DNA of 64,000 nt, taken from NCBI GenBank assembly GCA_041654095.1, contig JBAZED010000006.1, forward strand, positions 1-64,000, read 5' to 3'. The notes beneath the pieces were generated by a model. That model was given only the letters and a program-made list of their open reading frames with translations, searched no databases and was not told where the DNA came from. Source of the stretch: UBA1424 sp041654095. Lineage in GTDB: Bacteria > Bacillota_I > Bacilli_A > RFN20 > CAG-826. Every line of letters begins with the position of its first letter. Position 1 is the stretch's first letter. This document shows, in pieces, positions 14,161 to 23,490 of this stretch. A program made the translations under genes and the position numbers.

Positions 14161-16042
14161 TGTAGCATGCACCTCCTTTAACATCCCATAGAGCAGCTGT
14201 TTTAACTGCGCTCTGGTATTCGATCGCGCAGGTTTCGCTTAAGAGTTTACCGCTGACGCGCAAGGCATTTTGTTGAGCTAAGTATTCAACGTATTGCTGC
14301 CATGATTCTTCCCACGATTGTCTCGTGTTGAAGTCCGCTTGATCGCGCGTGGCCTTGATCCAATTTTGAATCGTGGCCGCTAAATCGATGGTGACTTCAT
14401 CACCGGAGGAGTTAACATATTTTAATATGTCATTAAAGACAATTTTCTGTTCAGAGGCTAATTTTTCATAGATGTAGTATTTGAGATTGGCGTCAAAGCC
14501 TTTAATCTCACCTTCGACCGATTCAGCCCGGCTCTTGTAGTCCTTGACTTGCTGATCGAGGAAGTTGACGTATGTCGGCTTATAGTTTTTCGAATCCGCC
14601 ACATATTGTGGATCGCCGGAAACGTATGTCGGATAATCCTTTTGGGTCGGATAGTAAGTGGTGTAGTATTCGCTAAGCGAAACATTGTTGGCATCATCAT
14701 CAAAGGCACTTCTTTCGACGACGATGAAGTGGAATCCTTGATAACCGCCCTCACCGGCCGTCCCACCGCGGACTGCGAGAACGACTTTGCCGTCTTTGGT
14801 CGTCAAGACCTTATCGTCAGTATTAACAACGCTATTGCCATCGACATCGATGTTCAGCCCGGGAACGTGTTTGAATCCCGAATAGCCATCATAGGTTGCA
14901 TTATAGACACCGACGAAATTCTCGTTTTGAACTTCGCTGCCGACGATTGTGCCCGGCACCAGTGAATTGGGAGTGATGACCGAGACATCGTGGCGGTTGA
15001 AATACTTATTGAAAATAATGTTGCGGGGATAGAAGAAGGCTTTGCCTTCATTGACGGTGAAAGAATTTTCATCTTTCGTAACTTCCGAGTAATCATTGAG
15101 TTTCTCGAAAGCTTCGTAAGGAATTGTTCCGATTGTTTCGGAACCGAGGACATCGACGTAGTCATCTTTCATCTCATCGGAGATTTCCAATCCGGCTTTC
15201 GCTTCAGCGAGCGTCGTGCTGTTGTGAATCGCTTCATAGGCGTAGACGCCGAGTTTGAACTCGTTAATAAATGAGGTGCTCTTGGACATGATGCCGAGAT
15301 CGCCGAATTTTTCAGCGGAAGTCGTATCTTCTGAGAAGAGTCTCGCTAAGGAACCAAAAGTTTCGCTGCCGTTCGCCAGACTCTCGCCGACGTTGGCAAT
15401 CTTCTTGGCTTCCGATTCGCTGATTTCGCCGTTATATAAGGCGTTCGCGTTCGCGCTGACCTTGACGAGGATGTGGCGGACGTGATACGGAGCCATCTTT
15501 TCAAGATAGCCGCTGTATTTCAATTCGTTGTCGACGGCCGCTTTTTTGGCATCGCGAATGAAACCGATATTGCCTTCGTAGAATTGATCTTCGAATTCGG
15601 AGGTCATCCGCTGATAAGCGAAGTGCTCCCAGAGTTCTTTCTCATCTTCAACACCATAGGTGTCGAGCTGTTTCTCGAATTCGTCTTTGTATTTTGTGCC
15701 GTTGTCATCAGCAGCTGATTCCGCTTTCGATTTGACGCCAGCGACGTCGTTATCGGCACCTTTTTCGATATCTGAATAAGCCGCGATTCCCTCAGGGTCG
15801 GTAATAAAATAGTTGCGGACAACGACTTTATAAACCGAATCGAAGAGCGTTGAAACACCACTTGAAGATTTGAGATATGAATCAAATAATTCTTCGGCAG
15901 TGTAATGATACTCTTGATCATTGGAACCTGTGTAGGTTAAGACATATCCGTCTCCAGAGAATGTCGGCCCGTCACAAGCCGCCAAAGCGAAGGTTGCGAG
16001 CAATCCAGCTACTATTCCGAGCGTCATTTTACTTTTTCTCAT
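14150..16042 (-). CDS. PrsA-like parvulin foldase lipoprotein
   Basis: This 630-aa lipoprotein has a signal peptide ending in the lipobox LAAC (Cys23). A helical N-terminal SurA/PrsA-like region precedes a parvulin peptidyl-prolyl isomerase domain with HVRHILV (about 187-193), then FGSLARLFSEDT and FGDLGIMSKS. It should fold secreted proteins on the outer face of the membrane. It is about twice the usual PrsA length because of a long C-terminal part (after about residue 290) without a recognised domain. ATG at 16042 follows an aggagg site at 13 nt, slightly long. It is transcribed divergently from the suf operon and is followed by a second lipoprotein and a HIT gene. Confidence 0.8.
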   Translation of the reverse strand: MRKSKMTLGIVAGLLATFALAACDGPTFSGDGYVLTYTGSNDQEYHYTAEELFDSYLKSSSGVSTLFDSVYKVVVRNYFITDPEGIAAYSDIEKGADNDVAGVKSKAESAADDNGTKYKDEFEKQLDTYGVEDEKELWEHFAYQRMTSEFEDQFYEGNIGFIRDAKKAAVDNELKYSGYLEKMAPYHVRHILVKVSANANALYNGEISESEAKKIANVGESLANGSETFGSLARLFSEDTTSAEKFGDLGIMSKSTSFINEFKLGVYAYEAIHNSTTLAEAKAGLEISDEMKDDYVDVLGSETIGTIPYEAFEKLNDYSEVTKDENSFTVNEGKAFFYPRNIIFNKYFNRHDVSVITPNSLVPGTIVGSEVQNENFVGVYNATYDGYSGFKHVPGLNIDVDGNSVVNTDDKVLTTKDGKVVLAVRGGTAGEGGYQGFHFIVVERSAFDDDANNVSLSEYYTTYYPTQKDYPTYVSGDPQYVADSKNYKPTYVNFLDQQVKDYKSRAESVEGEIKGFDANLKYYIYEKLASEQKIVFNDILKYVNSSGDEVTIDLAATIQNWIKATRDQADFNTRQSWEESWQQYVEYLAQQNALRVSGKLLSETCAIEYQSAVKTAALWDVKGGACYNDK

Positions 16043-16082
16043 AAGTAGTTGTTTTCCTCCTAAGCCTGAACATAGCACGAAT

Positions 16083-16111
16083 ATTCTATTACATTAATAT
16101 TATTAATACAA
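16083..16111 (-). promoter_or_regulatory. Promoter of the prsA-like operon
   Basis: On the minus strand TTGTAT (16106-16111) and TAGAAT (16083-16088) are spaced by 17 bp. The predicted leader is about 35 nt and contains the ribosome site. Confidence 0.65.
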
Positions 16112-16166
16112 CTACGATTTTGCCAAAATTCATCGATATCCACTTCGTTTAACGCGTTCTTTTTTT

Positions 16167-16185
16167 GGATTTTCATTAAAAATCC
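16167..16185. promoter_or_regulatory. Inverted repeat between divergent promoters
   Basis: GGATTTT (16167-16173) and AAAATCC (16179-16185) form a perfect 7-bp dyad with a 5-nt spacer. It lies between the prsA-like and suf promoters. It is not a terminator in either direction, because T-runs precede rather than follow it on the plus strand. It might be an operator, for example for Fe-S or envelope stress control, but nothing identifies the regulator. Confidence 0.3.
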
Positions 16186-16236
16186 GAAATCGAGGTTTGT
16201 TCGGAATGTCCGTGGCGAGGTCTTTTATCGTTCTGT

Positions 16237-16265
16237 TTGAATATGTATATTTGATAATATACAAT
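16237..16265 (+). promoter_or_regulatory. Promoter of the suf-mnmG operon
   Basis: TTGAAT (16237-16242) and TACAAT (16260-16265) are spaced by 17 bp. Transcription would start about 18 nt before the sufC ATG, leaving room only for its ribosome site. Confidence 0.6.
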
Positions 16266-16289
16266 ATTAGAGATTTTGGAGATGATATC

Positions 16290-17117
16290 ATGGACCTTCT
16301 GAAAATAGTTGATCTTCACGTCAGCGTCGAAGACAAAGAAATATTAAAAGGCGTCAGTTTGACTGCTCAAAGCGGTGAGACCATCGCCTTGCTCGGACCA
16401 AACGGACACGGCAAATCGACTCTTTTGCAAGCCGTCATGGGCAATCCGCGCTACAAAATAACTCGGGGCCAAGTCTTATTAAACGACAAGGACGTGTTGG
16501 CCATGTCGGTCGATGAGAGATCAAAAGCTGGCATCTTCCTCGCCATGCAATATCCGAGCGAGGTGGCCGGCGTCGTCAATGCCGACTTCTTAAGAGCTTC
16601 GATTAACGCCCGCCGTGAAAAGCCTTTATCCTTATTTCTATTCTACCGTCTATTAGATGCGACTTATAAGAAGATGGGCATCCCTTTTGAAATGGCCAAT
16701 CGCTCCTTGAACGAAGGCTTCTCGGGCGGTGAAAAGAAGCGCAACGAGATTTTGCAAATGGCGCTTCTCGAACCGCGTTTTGCAATGCTCGACGAAATTG
16801 ACTCCGGACTTGACGTCGACGCGATGAACATCGTCGCCAAAGCCATTAAAGAAGAGCAGGAAAAAGGCCGTGGTTTTCTCATCGTTTCACACTATGCAAG
16901 GCTATACAATATGATTGATCTCACGCGCACAGTCGTGATGGTCAACGGCAAGATCGCCATTGAAGGCGGTCCCGAAATCATTCAAAAAATTGACTCGCTC
17001 GGATATGAATGGATCAAGACCGAACTCGGGATCGAAATTGAAAAAGAAGATCCGACGATGAGCTCTGTTTCGATCGGCGCATGCGCCACTAAAGAGGCGA
17101 TTCGCGATGGAAAGTAA
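16290..17117 (+). CDS. sufC: SufC, Fe-S assembly ATPase
   Basis: This 275-aa ABC-type ATPase of the SufBCD scaffold drives conformational change for Fe-S cluster assembly. It has Walker A GPNGHGKST, the SufC-type signature GFSGGEKKRNEILQM, Walker B with FAMLDEIDSGLD, and the switch His in VSHYARL. ATG at 16290 is preceded by ggag at 8 nt. A longer open frame upstream has no ribosome site. The C-terminus is somewhat longer than usual (about 250 aa). The end overlaps sufD by 11 nt. Confidence 0.95.
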   Translation: MDLLKIVDLHVSVEDKEILKGVSLTAQSGETIALLGPNGHGKSTLLQAVMGNPRYKITRGQVLLNDKDVLAMSVDERSKAGIFLAMQYPSEVAGVVNADFLRASINARREKPLSLFLFYRLLDATYKKMGIPFEMANRSLNEGFSGGEKKRNEILQMALLEPRFAMLDEIDSGLDVDAMNIVAKAIKEEQEKGRGFLIVSHYARLYNMIDLTRTVVMVNGKIAIEGGPEIIQKIDSLGYEWIKTELGIEIEKEDPTMSSVSIGACATKEAIRDGK

Positions 17118-17832
17118 AGTCCGGAGCGTTATTGTCAAAGACTGCCAAGCCCTCGAACTCGCTCTTGATTTTAACGATTCCTTTGAGGACCTCGAAGTGC
17201 TCGTCGGCAAGGGGGCTTCTCTCGCCTTGCGGATCTATAACTTCGGTTCGGCTTCCAATAAAAAAATCACTGCAAATATCGAAGAAAATGGCGAAATATC
17301 CGCAGTTATGGCGGATTTTTCAAGCGGTCAATCGATGTTAGAAGCGCGCATCAATCTCAATGGAATTAACGCCCGTGGGACATGGAAATTATCATCTTTG
17401 GCAAGCGGCGATGATGACAAGAAATTCAATGTTTACTTTCTTCATAACGCCCCGCAAACAGATGGACTAATGACTAATTACGGCGTCGCGAGAAATTCAT
17501 CGCGATTGATTTTCAGCGGGGCCAACAGCATCATTCGCGGCGCGAAGAAAAGCAAGACGCGACAGAACGCTAAAATCATCGTTTTCGACGAAGGAGCAAC
17601 GGCCAAAGCCGACCCGCGACTGAGCATCAGCGAAAACGAGGTCGAAGCTTCTCATGCTGCGATTGTCGGGAAACTAAATGATGAACATCTTTTCTATTTG
17701 ATGTCGCGAGGTTTAAACTTGAACGAGGCAAAAAAGCTCATCACTTATGGTTACTTAATGCCCATCGCTTCGTATTTTAAAGAAGATGTACTACAAACCA
17801 AGATTGCCCAGATGATCGAGGAGCGCTTATGA
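17107..17832 (+). CDS. sufD: SufD, short form
   Basis: This 241-aa scaffold partner has the C-terminal SufB/SufD beta-helix repeats and the conserved end region (ASHAAIVGKLNDEHLFYLMSRG, then EAKKLITYGYLMPI). Typical SufD is over 400 aa. Here the N-terminal helical half is missing, yet start and overlaps with sufC and sufS are orderly, so this is a genuinely compact protein and not a frame break. It lies in sufC-D-S-U-B order, as in Bacillus. It should form the SufB-D interface on which the cluster is built. Confidence 0.88.
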   Translation: MESKVRSVIVKDCQALELALDFNDSFEDLEVLVGKGASLALRIYNFGSASNKKITANIEENGEISAVMADFSSGQSMLEARINLNGINARGTWKLSSLASGDDDKKFNVYFLHNAPQTDGLMTNYGVARNSSRLIFSGANSIIRGAKKSKTRQNAKIIVFDEGATAKADPRLSISENEVEASHAAIVGKLNDEHLFYLMSRGLNLNEAKKLITYGYLMPIASYFKEDVLQTKIAQMIEERL

Positions 17833-19067
17833 AGAAATTAGATCCTTACCTATTAAGAAAAGACTTTCCGATGTTTCACAACGAAATTAAGATGCAGGGG
17901 AAGCCTTTGATTTTTCTTGATAATGCATCGACGACCTTTAAACCTTACGCTGTCGAAAACGCAGTACTTTCCTATCTTGAAAACGAAACGGCCAATTCGC
18001 ATCGCGGAGACTACGACTTGTGCTATAACGTCGATCTCAAAATCGATGCTGCGCGGGCCGCGCTTGCGAAGTTTATCAACGCCGACAAAAATGAAATCGT
18101 CTTCACGGCCGGAACCTCGATGTCCATCAATTTAATAGCCTATGGCTATGGCGTCAAATATCTCACCAAAGATGATGAAATTTTAATTACGCAAGCCGAG
18201 CACGCCAGCAATGTTCTGCCATGGTTCAAAGTTGGTGAGATGACAGGTTGCAAAATCAGTTATATTCCCTTGAATAAAGATGGTAAATTAGTTCCGGAAA
18301 ATCTTCGAAAAGTCATCAGCAAAAAGACGAAGATAATCGCGGTGGCACATGTCACCAACGTCCTCGGCTTTATCGTCGACATCAAAGAAATAGCCAAAAT
18401 CGCCCATGAATATGGCGCCATCGTCGTCTGCGATGGAGCCCAATCGGTTCCCCACATGCCGACCGATGTCAAAGATTTGGATATCGATTTTCTCTCTTTC
18501 TCAGGCCACAAGATGGTCGGTCCGACCGGCATCGGTGTCCTCTATGGAAAATATGACTTGCTGATGAAGACACATCCGTTTATGACGGGTGGAGGCATGA
18601 ATGCCAAATTCGATATGTGCGGGGATGTCACTTATTTACTTCCCCCCTCCAAATTCGAAGCCGGAACCCAAAATATCGAAGGCATCTACGGCTTAAAGGC
18701 CGCCGTCGAATACCTGATGGAGATCGGCTTGGATAATATTCGCCATCACGAAGACGAATTGCGCAAGTACGCCATCGAAAAGCTGAAGAAGAATGACAAA
18801 GTCATTTTGTATAACGAAAAGGCCGAGTCGGGTATTATTACTTTTAATATCAAAGGCGTCTTTGCCCAAGATGAAGCAACCTATCTAAATTCGCAGGGAA
18901 TCGCCTGCCGCTCGGGGCAGCACTGCGCGAAAGTACTCCTCGATTTTCTCGGGGAAATCGCCACGGTTCGTGCCTCGCTCTATTTCTATAACACCAAAGA
19001 AGAGATCGACGCCTTTGTGGCGGCGCTTGAAAAAGGAGGCGACTTCCTCGATGCCTATTTTGCTTGA
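17829..19067 (+). CDS. sufS: SufS cysteine desulfurase
   Basis: This 412-aa PLP enzyme takes sulfur from cysteine and passes persulfide to SufU. The PLP Lys lies in SFSGHKMVGPTGIG and the catalytic Cys in CRSGQHCAK, the group II (SufS) context. It has HVTNVLG and CDGAQSVPH as further PLP-site segments. Length is normal. It overlaps sufD by 4 nt (ATGA) and has a gagg site 7 nt before ATG. Confidence 0.96.
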   Translation: MKKLDPYLLRKDFPMFHNEIKMQGKPLIFLDNASTTFKPYAVENAVLSYLENETANSHRGDYDLCYNVDLKIDAARAALAKFINADKNEIVFTAGTSMSINLIAYGYGVKYLTKDDEILITQAEHASNVLPWFKVGEMTGCKISYIPLNKDGKLVPENLRKVISKKTKIIAVAHVTNVLGFIVDIKEIAKIAHEYGAIVVCDGAQSVPHMPTDVKDLDIDFLSFSGHKMVGPTGIGVLYGKYDLLMKTHPFMTGGGMNAKFDMCGDVTYLLPPSKFEAGTQNIEGIYGLKAAVEYLMEIGLDNIRHHEDELRKYAIEKLKKNDKVILYNEKAESGIITFNIKGVFAQDEATYLNSQGIACRSGQHCAKVLLDFLGEIATVRASLYFYNTKEEIDAFVAALEKGGDFLDAYFA

Positions 19068-19494
19068 TCCGCAGATGATGCGGGCTATTATCATGGATCA
19101 TTATGAGCATCCGCGGAACAAGCGGACTCCGAATGACAGCCGCTACCGCACGATGCATATCGATTCGCCGAACTGCATCGACGACATCACCGTTTTTCTA
19201 TTGGAAGATGACAACACAATTATCGATTGTGCTTTTGATGGCGTGGCCTGCACGATTTCGACCGCTTCAACCGACATCATGACCGAATTGGTCATCGGCA
19301 AAAAGGCGAGCGACGCCCTCTACATCATCGACCAGTATCAAAAGATGATTCGCGAACAACCCTTTGACGAGAGCGTTCTCGATGAAGCGATTGTTTTTGT
19401 CAACACGCACCGCCAGGCCGCTCGCATTAAATGCGCGACGATTGGGTGGGATGCCTTAGAGGAATTGCTCGATTATAAACATGAAGAAAAGTAA
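19051..19494 (+). CDS. sufU: SufU sulfur-transfer protein
   Basis: This 147-aa zinc-dependent sulfur acceptor works with SufS. The three metal Cys and Asp are seen in SPNCIDD (Cys plus Asp), GVACTIS and IKCATIGW, matching Bacillus SufU. The N-terminus PQMMRAIIMDHYEHPRNK is typical. ATG at 19051 is 11 nt after aaaggagg and overlaps the end of sufS by 17 nt. The upstream extension in this frame is antisense-like and rejected. Confidence 0.94.
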   Translation: MPILLDPQMMRAIIMDHYEHPRNKRTPNDSRYRTMHIDSPNCIDDITVFLLEDDNTIIDCAFDGVACTISTASTDIMTELVIGKKASDALYIIDQYQKMIREQPFDESVLDEAIVFVNTHRQAARIKCATIGWDALEELLDYKHEEK

Positions 19495-20878
19495 GCTTCC
19501 AAAACAAGAATATGAATATGGTTTTAAGGATGAGGACGTCTCCATTTTAAACACGGGAAAAGGATTAAATGAAGACGTAATCAGAACCATTTCGAATTTG
19601 AAAAAAGAACCGGATTGGATGCTCGATTTTCGCCTTCGTTCCTATCGGGCTTTCTTGAAGCTGCCAATGCCGAAATTCGGACCCGATTTGTCGATTATCG
19701 ATTTTGACGCCTACACTTATTTCACGCGCCCGAGCGCGAAAGAAGAGACGAGTTGGGATGATGTTCCGGAGACGATTAAAAAAACATTTCAAAAACTAGG
19801 CATTCCGGAAGCAGAACAAAAATATTTCTCCGGAGTGGCGACGCAGTACGAGTCGGAGATGGTCTATCACAACATGCTCAAAGAAGTTGAAGAAAAGGGC
19901 GTTATCTTCCTCTCCACCGATCAAGCTTTAAAACTCGTCCCGGATATCTTTAAGAAATATTTCAATACCGTCGTGCCTTTTTCCGATAATAAATTCTCCG
20001 CTTTAAACGGCTCAGTATGGTCGGGCGGATCGTTCATCTATGTTCCAAAATGCGTCAAATTAGATAAGCCGCTGCAGTCCTATTTTCGCATAAATAATGA
20101 GCGGTCAGGCCAATTTGAAAGAACGCTGATCATTGTCGACGAAGGGGCTGAAGTCCATTATGTCGAAGGCTGCACGGCCCCAATTTATTCGCGTGAATCG
20201 CTCCATGCGGCGGTTGTCGAAATCATCGTTTTAAGCGGTGGAAAATGCCGTTATTCAACCGTTCAAAACTGGTCGAAAAACATTCTAAATCTCGTCACAA
20301 AACGCGCGATTTGCCACGAAGATGCGCAAATGGAGTGGATTGACGGCAATATCGGCAGCCAGTTGAACATGAAATATCCAGCGGTTATCTTAGCGGGCGA
20401 AGGAGCCAGAGGAACGTGCATTTCGATCGCCGTCTCCGACCGCGGACAATATCAAGACGCCGGTGCCCGGATGATTCATCTAGCGAAAAACACCAGCTCA
20501 ACCATCATTTCAAAATCGATTGTTCGCAATGGCGGCGTCGCCAATTATCGCGGCACGGTTCGCCACGAGAAAAAGGCTCTGAATTCTCGAAGCCACGTCG
20601 AATGCGATACCTTGATCCTCGACGATATTTCCAAGAGCGATACGATTCCGACTAACCAAGTTATGAATGAACAATCATTTATCGAGCACGAGGCGACAGT
20701 CAGTAAAATTAACGAAGACCAGCTCTTTTATCTGATGTCGCGCGGCATCTCGGAAAAAGATGCGACCCAGATGATCATCATGGGTTTCATCGAGCCATTC
20801 TCGCGCGAACTTCCGATGGAATATGCCGTCGAACTTAATCAATTGATTAAGATGGATATGGAAGGAAGCGTCGGATAG
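19481..20878 (+). CDS. sufB: SufB Fe-S scaffold
   Basis: This 465-aa main scaffold of SufBCD has the family segments NGSVWSGGSFIYVPK, YVEGCTAP, CRYSTVQNWS and, near the C-terminus, EHEATVSKINEDQLFYLMSRG. Length is normal. It starts 14 nt inside sufU and its TAG shares one base with the GTG of mnmG, so Suf genes and mnmG form one tightly coupled transcript. Confidence 0.96.
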   Translation: MKKSKLPKQEYEYGFKDEDVSILNTGKGLNEDVIRTISNLKKEPDWMLDFRLRSYRAFLKLPMPKFGPDLSIIDFDAYTYFTRPSAKEETSWDDVPETIKKTFQKLGIPEAEQKYFSGVATQYESEMVYHNMLKEVEEKGVIFLSTDQALKLVPDIFKKYFNTVVPFSDNKFSALNGSVWSGGSFIYVPKCVKLDKPLQSYFRINNERSGQFERTLIIVDEGAEVHYVEGCTAPIYSRESLHAAVVEIIVLSGGKCRYSTVQNWSKNILNLVTKRAICHEDAQMEWIDGNIGSQLNMKYPAVILAGEGARGTCISIAVSDRGQYQDAGARMIHLAKNTSSTIISKSIVRNGGVANYRGTVRHEKKALNSRSHVECDTLILDDISKSDTIPTNQVMNEQSFIEHEATVSKINEDQLFYLMSRGISEKDATQMIIMGFIEPFSRELPMEYAVELNQLIKMDMEGSVG

Positions 20879-22749
20879 TGGATTTTGACATTATCGTTGT
20901 CGGCGGCGGTCATGCCGGCGTCGAAGCCGCTCACGCTGCAGCCAAAATGGGCTGCAAAACTTTATTGTGCACTTTAAATTTCAAATCGATATCCAGGATG
21001 TCGTGCAATCCCTCGATCGGCGGTTCCGCCAAAGGCATCGTCGTCCGAGAAATCGACGCCCTTGGAGGCTTGATGGGCATCTGCGCTGATCACGAATATT
21101 TGCAGCTTAAAATGCTCAATACTGGTAAAGGACCCGGCGTCCAATGCTTACGGACGCAAAGCGACCGGAATATCTATCCTGATTATATGCAGCAACTACT
21201 TCTCAAGACGGAAAACCTCACGATTAAAGAGGGCATGGTCGTCTCGCTCCTTCACGATTTAGATCTAGTTTTTGGCGTGGTCATGAGCGATGGCGAGGAA
21301 ATTCGTTCTAAGGCCGTTATCATCACCACCGGAACTTATATGGAAGCGCAGGTTTTACGAGGCCACGAGAGGGCATCAAGCGGTCCGGATGGCGAAAAAG
21401 CTTCGCTTGGACTTTCAAAATCACTAGCCGCGATGGGCCTTGATATCTATCGTTTGAAAACCGGCACTCCACCGCGCATCCGCAAATCATCGATCGACTT
21501 TTCGAAGGCCAGCGTTCAGTACGGAACCGACGCCCGCCTCGCTTTTTCATATACGACCAAAACATATGTGCCATTTTCTGAACAGATGGTTTGCCATCTC
21601 ATTTATACAACTCCCAGAACGCACGAAATCGTCAAAGCTAACCTCCAAAAGTCAGCCCAGTTTAATGGGGAGATCAAGGGAGTTGGGCCGCGCTACTGTC
21701 CTTCGATTGAAGGGAAGATCACGACTTTTTATGACAAAGCCCGCCATCAGCTCTTTCTAGAGCCCGAGACGAAGGATGGCGATTCGATTTACATTCAAGG
21801 TTTTGCGACTTCGATGCCCCGCGATGTCCAGGAGCCGATGGTCCATTCGCTCCCGGGTTTTGAAAAGGCCGAAATTCTCAAGTACGGTTATGCCATCGAA
21901 TACGATGCCGTGGTTCCGACCCAGTTTGATTCGACATTGAGAGTTAAAAAATATCAAGGATTGTACGGAGCCGGACAAATATGCGGGACCTCGGGTTATG
22001 AAGAAGCCGCCGGCTTAGGTCTGATGGCCGGTATCAATGCCGTTTTATCAATCCGCGGACTAAGTCCGTTTATCCTTAAGAGAAATGAAAGTTACATCGC
22101 TGTTATGATCGATGACTTGGTGACAAAAGGCGCGGCTGAGCCTTATCGCCTCTTATCTTCGCGGGCCGAATATCGCCTGCTCTTAAGGCACGATAATGCC
22201 GATTTAAGACTTACGGAATACGGTCATACTCTGGGACTTATTTCTGAGGAACGCTATCGAGAATTCATCGATAAAAACGGCAAGCTATCAAAGGTTCTCG
22301 CAATTCTTAAATCAACCTATTTGGGTTCAAATAAAAAAGTTAATTCGTATTTGGTCGAACGCGGAGCAACACCTCTTAAAGGCGGAACACTAGCCTTCGA
22401 TTTACTCAAGCGCCCCGACCTTAATTACCATCATCTCAGCGATTTGATTCCCGAACTGCGAAATCTCGTTTTGGATGAAACGGGTGTTATGCAACTAGAA
22501 ATCATGGTTAAATATGAAGGATATATCGCCAAGCAGGAAAAAGAAGCAAAGTCTTTTTCGAAGTTCGAGAGTTTGATGCTGCCCGACGATCTTGATTATC
22601 TGCGCATCGACGGCCTCGCTCTTGAAGCCCGCCAGCAACTGCACAAAGTCCACCCTCTGACGATTGGCCAAGCTAGCCGCGTCGGCGGTGTCAATCCCAG
22701 CGATATCGCCGTTTTAATCTTAACATTAAAGCGCAGAGGGTTAATATGA
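20878..22749 (+). CDS. mnmG: MnmG (GidA) tRNA U34 carboxymethylaminomethyl enzyme
   Basis: This 623-aa FAD protein, with MnmE, installs cmnm5 on wobble uridine of certain tRNAs. The N-terminal dinucleotide motif is VVGGGHAGVEAAHAAAKMG. Further family signatures are CNPSIGGSAKG, NTGKGPGVQ and RAEYRLLLRHDNAD. It uses GTG with ggaagg upstream. Full length is normal (about 620-630). mnmE is not adjacent. Instead the gene is attached to the suf operon and followed by rsmG with a 4-nt overlap. Confidence 0.96.
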   Translation: MDFDIIVVGGGHAGVEAAHAAAKMGCKTLLCTLNFKSISRMSCNPSIGGSAKGIVVREIDALGGLMGICADHEYLQLKMLNTGKGPGVQCLRTQSDRNIYPDYMQQLLLKTENLTIKEGMVVSLLHDLDLVFGVVMSDGEEIRSKAVIITTGTYMEAQVLRGHERASSGPDGEKASLGLSKSLAAMGLDIYRLKTGTPPRIRKSSIDFSKASVQYGTDARLAFSYTTKTYVPFSEQMVCHLIYTTPRTHEIVKANLQKSAQFNGEIKGVGPRYCPSIEGKITTFYDKARHQLFLEPETKDGDSIYIQGFATSMPRDVQEPMVHSLPGFEKAEILKYGYAIEYDAVVPTQFDSTLRVKKYQGLYGAGQICGTSGYEEAAGLGLMAGINAVLSIRGLSPFILKRNESYIAVMIDDLVTKGAAEPYRLLSSRAEYRLLLRHDNADLRLTEYGHTLGLISEERYREFIDKNGKLSKVLAILKSTYLGSNKKVNSYLVERGATPLKGGTLAFDLLKRPDLNYHHLSDLIPELRNLVLDETGVMQLEIMVKYEGYIAKQEKEAKSFSKFESLMLPDDLDYLRIDGLALEARQQLHKVHPLTIGQASRVGGVNPSDIAVLILTLKRRGLI

Positions 22750-23450
22750 CATTCCAAGAGTTTGACACCTATCTAAAAGAAAGTCTTGAGATTGGACTCA
22801 GCGAGGTGCAAAAAGAGCAATTTCAAACATACCTCTCCATGCTTCAAGAGTGGAATCGGCTTTTTAATCTGACAGCCGTCACCGACGAAGTTCAAATCAT
22901 CGAAAAGCATTTTCTTGATTCGCTGCTCCCCCTCAAATACATATCAATTCAAGGTAGGCGTTTACTGGATATCGGTTCGGGAGCGGGTTTTCCGGGTATT
23001 GTTTGGGCTATCGTCAATCCTTGCTCGATGATCACGCTGCTTGAGCCCAACAATAAAAAAGCGCGCTTTCTCCACGCCGTCGTCGAACGAATTAAACTCA
23101 ACAACGTCACAGTCGTTGTCGGACGAGCTGAGGCGCAGTTGGCGTGGCGCGATAAATTCGATATCGCCGTCGCCCGAGCCGTCAAATCGCTAAGCATCAT
23201 TTTGGAACTTGCCATCCCTCTTTTGAAAGTTGAAGGCTGTTTTATCGCGATGAAATCACAAGGTGTCGATCAAGAGATTGCCTCTGCTAAAAAGGCTTTC
23301 GCGTTGCTCAATTGTCAAGTTCAGGAAAGACACCTAGACGTTTTGCCGAGTGATAAAGATGTGCGTATCAATCTTTTTATCGTTAAAAGCGATAATACCC
23401 CAAATCGCTATCCTCGTCCTTACAACTTGATCAGCGCTAAACCGCTATAA
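22746..23450 (+). CDS. rsmG: RsmG 16S rRNA G527 methyltransferase
   Basis: This 234-aa SAM-dependent enzyme methylates N7 of G527 in 16S rRNA. It has the N-terminal NRLFNLTAV segment, HFLDSLL, and the SAM motif LLDIGSGAGFPGIV, followed by LLEPNNKKARFL. Length is normal. The mnmG-rsmG pair is classical gid order. It overlaps mnmG by 4 nt. Confidence 0.96.
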   Translation: MTFQEFDTYLKESLEIGLSEVQKEQFQTYLSMLQEWNRLFNLTAVTDEVQIIEKHFLDSLLPLKYISIQGRRLLDIGSGAGFPGIVWAIVNPCSMITLLEPNNKKARFLHAVVERIKLNNVTVVVGRAEAQLAWRDKFDIAVARAVKSLSIILELAIPLLKVEGCFIAMKSQGVDQEIASAKKAFALLNCQVQERHLDVLPSDKDVRINLFIVKSDNTPNRYPRPYNLISAKPL

Positions 23451-23454
23451 TTCT

Positions 23455-23482
23455 TTGCCCTATTTCTCAACTAATGTAAACT
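23455..23482 (+). promoter_or_regulatory. Possible promoter for a leaderless parA mRNA
   Basis: TTGCCC (23455-23460) and TAAACT (23477-23482) are 16 bp apart. The ATG of parA lies 8 nt after the -10 box with no ribosome site between, so transcription would begin almost at the start codon. Confidence 0.45.
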
Positions 23483-23490
23483 TATTAATC

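Noticed and set aside
16167..16185. Terminator between the divergent prsA-like and suf genes
   Set aside because: The stem has T-runs on the wrong side for the plus strand and A-runs after it on the minus strand. It also lies upstream of both genes.
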